From an uncultured Chloroflexales bacterium (GTDB taxonomy: Bacteria; Chloroflexota; Chloroflexia; Chloroflexales; Chloroflexaceae), in assembly GCA_937902315.1 (NCBI GenBank), contig CALGUG010000059.1, positions 62,001 to 126,000 on the forward strand: a stretch of 64,000 nt of DNA, given 5' to 3'. Under the pieces are notes generated by a model. The model saw only the letters and a program-made list of their open reading frames with translations, did not search any database and was not told the origin of the DNA. Below, piece after piece: positions 62,006-64,000 of the stretch (positions are counted from its first letter, which is position 1; each line of letters starts with the position of its first letter). Made by a program: the position numbers and the translations under genes.

Positions 62006-62227
62006 TGCTGTAAAGCGGTCTTGAGCTTCGCTTTGCCCAAGGCCAAAACGAAATAGAGTAATCGGTTTTGCTAACAGAAAGGGCAGAGAGCGAGTACGGA
62101 CACATAGCCCCTCGTTTTGTTGGGCGGGATGTTGGTAGCCGTAGGCGGACGCGCCAAAGACTGCATGGAAGCTAGCAAGCTTTGCCGCCAAAACCAGGGT
62201 TTGCACAAGCTAGCGAAGACCAAAAAG
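62006..62227. repeat. Gap with decayed RepB tail and RepC core
   Basis: A degraded RepB end (CTTTGCCCAAGGCCAAAACG) is near 62030, and a RepC core in minus orientation at 62133-62152. No gene. Confidence 0.6.
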
Positions 62228-62263
62228 AAAAACCCCAACCTTAGAAGTAAGGCTGGGGTTTTT
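62228..62263 (-). terminator. Intrinsic terminator of the MsmK-type gene
   Basis: AAAAACCCCA-x-CCTTA loop GAAG TAAGG-x-TGGGGTTTTT. It is nearly symmetric, with U-runs on either strand, 18 bp after the stop codon. Confidence 0.9.
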
Positions 62264-62280
62264 GTATGTTTGGCTGAAAA

Positions 62281-63390
62281 CTAGATCAGCGCCTTCTCGG
62301 TCTCGCGATCGAAGACGTGCATCTTGTCGAGGTCGAGCGCGATCTCTACAGCTTGGCCAACGCGAGCGGCACTGCGCGGGTCGAAGCGGCAGGTCAACTC
62401 GACGTTGTCCTTCTTGATGTAGGCGTAGATCTCTGCGCCCAGCGGCTCGACGATCTCAACGTCTGCGGTGATCTTAGCGTTCTCGTAGACGCCACGCGGC
62501 ATGTAGTGCGAGTCGTGTACGTCTTCGGGGCGGATACCGAAGTAGACGCTCTTGCCGATGTACTTGTCGAGCGCCTCGGCCTTGGAAGCCGGAACGGGCA
62601 GCACGGCAGCATCGTTGCCCAGAACAACCGAGAGACCGCCATCGGTGCGCTCGATGCGAGCATCGACGAAGTTCATCGAGGGGCTACCGATGAAGCCAGC
62701 CACGAAGCGGTTGGTCGGGTGATCGTAGAGGTTCTGGGGGGTGTCGAGCTGCTGCAAGACGCCATCGCGCATAACGGCGATGCGGGTACCCATGGTTAGA
62801 GCCTCGACTTGGTCGTGGGTCACGTAGATGAAGGTGGTCTTGAGGCGCTGGTGCAGCTTGCTGATCTCGACGCGGGTTTGTACGCGCAGCTGAGCGTCAA
62901 GGTTCGAGAGCGGCTCGTCCATCAAGAAGACGGCGGGGTCGCGAACGATCGCACGGCCCAGTGCAACGCGCTGGCGCTGACCACCGGAGAGAGCCTTTGG
63001 CTTGCGGTCGAGCAAGTGGGCGATCGACAGCATTTCGGCGGCCTCTTTTACGCGGCGGTCGATCTCTTGCTTGGGAACTTTGCGCAGCTTCAAACCGAAT
63101 GCCATGTTGTCGTATACCGACATGTGGGGGTAGAGCGCGTAGCTCTGGAACACCATCGCGATGTCGCGATCCTTCGGCGGAACGTCGTTGACGATGCGAT
63201 CGCCGATCATGATGTTACCATCGCTGATCTCTTCCAGACCAGCCAGACAGCGCAGAGCAGTCGACTTACCACAGCCCGAAGGTCCAACCAGCACGAGGAA
63301 CTCTTGATCGCTGATGTCGAGGTTGAGGTCCTTGAGCACCGTCACATCGCCGAAACGCTTATACACATGGTCAAATTTAATTGAAGCCAT
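62281..63390 (-). CDS. Sugar ABC transporter ATPase (MsmK/UgpC/MalK type)
   Basis: 369 residues from the ATG at 63390; AAGGAGGAG lies just before it, so the ATG seven codons earlier is rejected. Walker A GPSGCGKST, Q-loop MVFQSYALYPHMSVYDN, signature LSGGQRQRVALGRA, Walker B VFLMDEPLSNLD, H-loop YVTHDQVEA, then an OB/TOBE-type regulatory domain from about 240 ('GIRPEDVH'). Such ATPases power several carbohydrate importers. It lies downstream of a LacI-type regulator, but no permease is in the window. Confidence 0.93.
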   Translation of the reverse strand: MASIKFDHVYKRFGDVTVLKDLNLDISDQEFLVLVGPSGCGKSTALRCLAGLEEISDGNIMIGDRIVNDVPPKDRDIAMVFQSYALYPHMSVYDNMAFGLKLRKVPKQEIDRRVKEAAEMLSIAHLLDRKPKALSGGQRQRVALGRAIVRDPAVFLMDEPLSNLDAQLRVQTRVEISKLHQRLKTTFIYVTHDQVEALTMGTRIAVMRDGVLQQLDTPQNLYDHPTNRFVAGFIGSPSMNFVDARIERTDGGLSVVLGNDAAVLPVPASKAEALDKYIGKSVYFGIRPEDVHDSHYMPRGVYENAKITADVEIVEPLGAEIYAYIKKDNVELTCRFDPRSAARVGQAVEIALDLDKMHVFDRETEKALI

Positions 63391-63444
63391 CTCTCCTCCT
63401 TGATGTATCACCAGAGTGGTACACGTACAACAATGTACCTTGGA

Positions 63445-64000
63445 TTACACGTGCGCAGTAGATCTTCGTATCATTAACCGCATCGGGATAATGCTGTGCG
63501 AGATCGTAGTGCTCTTCTGTTCGATCGATTCGATCAATAGGCGCGCTAGTTCCCTACCGAACGTATGTCGGGAAGCGTGCAGAGTTGTGAGTGGCGGATT
63601 GCTGTAAGCCGCTAAGGGCGCATCATCCCAACCCATCAAACCGATTTCTGGTCCGACGTTGATCCCTCGGTCTTGGAGCGCATGCAGTGCGCCGAAAGCC
63701 AGTTCGTCGCTGCAAGCCAACACTGCGTCGGGCGCTTCTGGCAAACTTAACAGCTCTTGCATGGCTTCGTATCCATCACTATGAGCGCGGCCTGCTTCCA
63801 CGATCAATTGTGGATCAACCTCGAGAGCGTGTTCCTCAAGCGCATCGCAGTAGCCTAGGTAGCGTGGCTCGCTATCGGCCAATTCCGAAGGCAAGGCGAT
63901 CAGTCCGATTCGTCGATAACCCATATTGAGCAGATGTTTGACTGCCATATGTGCGCCGGCCCGTCCATCGACCGCCACCGAAGGGCTGGCTTGATCTTCA
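63445..64000 (-). CDS. LacI-family transcriptional regulator, C-terminal part (cut by window edge)
   Basis: The frame is open to the window edge: only the sugar-binding domain from 'VAVDGRAGAHMAVKHLLNMGYRRIGLIALP' onward is visible, and the HTH lies beyond position 64000. Family segments include 'PDAVLACSDELAFGALHALQDRGINVGPEIGLMGWDDAPLAAYSNPPLTT' and the end 'IIPMRLMIRRST'. It probably represses sugar uptake genes, perhaps including the MsmK-type gene 54 bp downstream of its stop. Confidence 0.88.
   Translation of the reverse strand, partial: EDQASPSVAVDGRAGAHMAVKHLLNMGYRRIGLIALPSELADSEPRYLGYCDALEEHALEVDPQLIVEAGRAHSDGYEAMQELLSLPEAPDAVLACSDELAFGALHALQDRGINVGPEIGLMGWDDAPLAAYSNPPLTTLHASRHTFGRELARLLIESIEQKSTTISHSIIPMRLMIRRSTAHV

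Overview
The window looks like a chromosomal segment of a Chloroflexota bacterium, probably class Chloroflexia (Herpetosiphon- or Chloroflexus-like). This is inferred from gene content, not from a database search. Supporting points are a rpmH-rnpA-yidC-jag cluster, an S1-domain protein with an acidic N-terminal tail, a MalT-type LuxR regulator with an extra N-terminal domain, a secreted five-repeat beta/gamma-crystallin protein, FadN/FadA-type beta-oxidation genes, and a Mg/Co-chelatase ChlI/ChlD locus. Coding density is high. There are no rRNA or tRNA genes, no CRISPR array and no transposase gene. Nearly every intergenic gap over 150 bp is filled by short non-coding repeats.

Layout. 1-1067: CHAT-like protein with replaced catalytic residues. 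1844-5746 (-): four-gene siderophore/iron ABC importer. 6027-7728: HDAC-family deacetylase and a HAS-barrel-like protein. 8185-8976 (-): SDR. 9181-10722: beta/gamma-crystallin protein. 11075-14698 (-): fadN-fadA. 14841-16007: membrane GT2. 16366-17016 (-): L25 with promoter and leader hairpin. 17595-17918: small membrane protein. 18172-20075 (-): Nudix-gatA. 20610-27745 (-): membrane proteins, envelope-polysaccharide glycosyltransferases, a small protein and a PfkB kinase. 28229-30668 (-): rpmH-rnpA-yidC-jag. 30949-34560 (-): S1 protein and chlI/chlD with a structured leader. 35203-39126: hydrolase, STAS protein, Nudix, PHP. 39664-43276: alr, RsmC-like methyltransferase, TerC. 43555-48669 (-): second polysaccharide cluster. 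48825-53123: hisC-hisN-hisB, a small Zn-finger-like protein and a class V aminotransferase. 53928-60654: membrane protein, LAL regulator and a DUF2157-DUF4401-GDYXXLXY operon. 61685-62005: nine-residue-repeat protein. 62281-64000 (-): LacI-type regulator (cut by the window edge) and an MsmK/UgpC-type ATPase.

Most notable points. (1) chlI and a VWA half of chlD lie in different frames, joined by an A9-G run containing the -1 frameshift heptamer A AAA AAG. One locus could therefore make both the small and the medium chelatase subunit, as described for fs-chlD genes elsewhere. (2) The same locus has a roughly 185-nt leader with a long-range 9-bp stem and an intrinsic terminator just before the start codon, which I cannot assign to a known riboswitch class. 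(3) Two MITE-like families of about 167-169 bp (RepB, RepC) share related terminal inverted repeats, and a third module (RepA) repeatedly sits 13-20 bp beside the RepC core. RepB carries a perfect 19-bp stem that covaries between copies. (4) A 106-residue protein is built almost entirely from a nine-residue repeat (NSILSIGSA).
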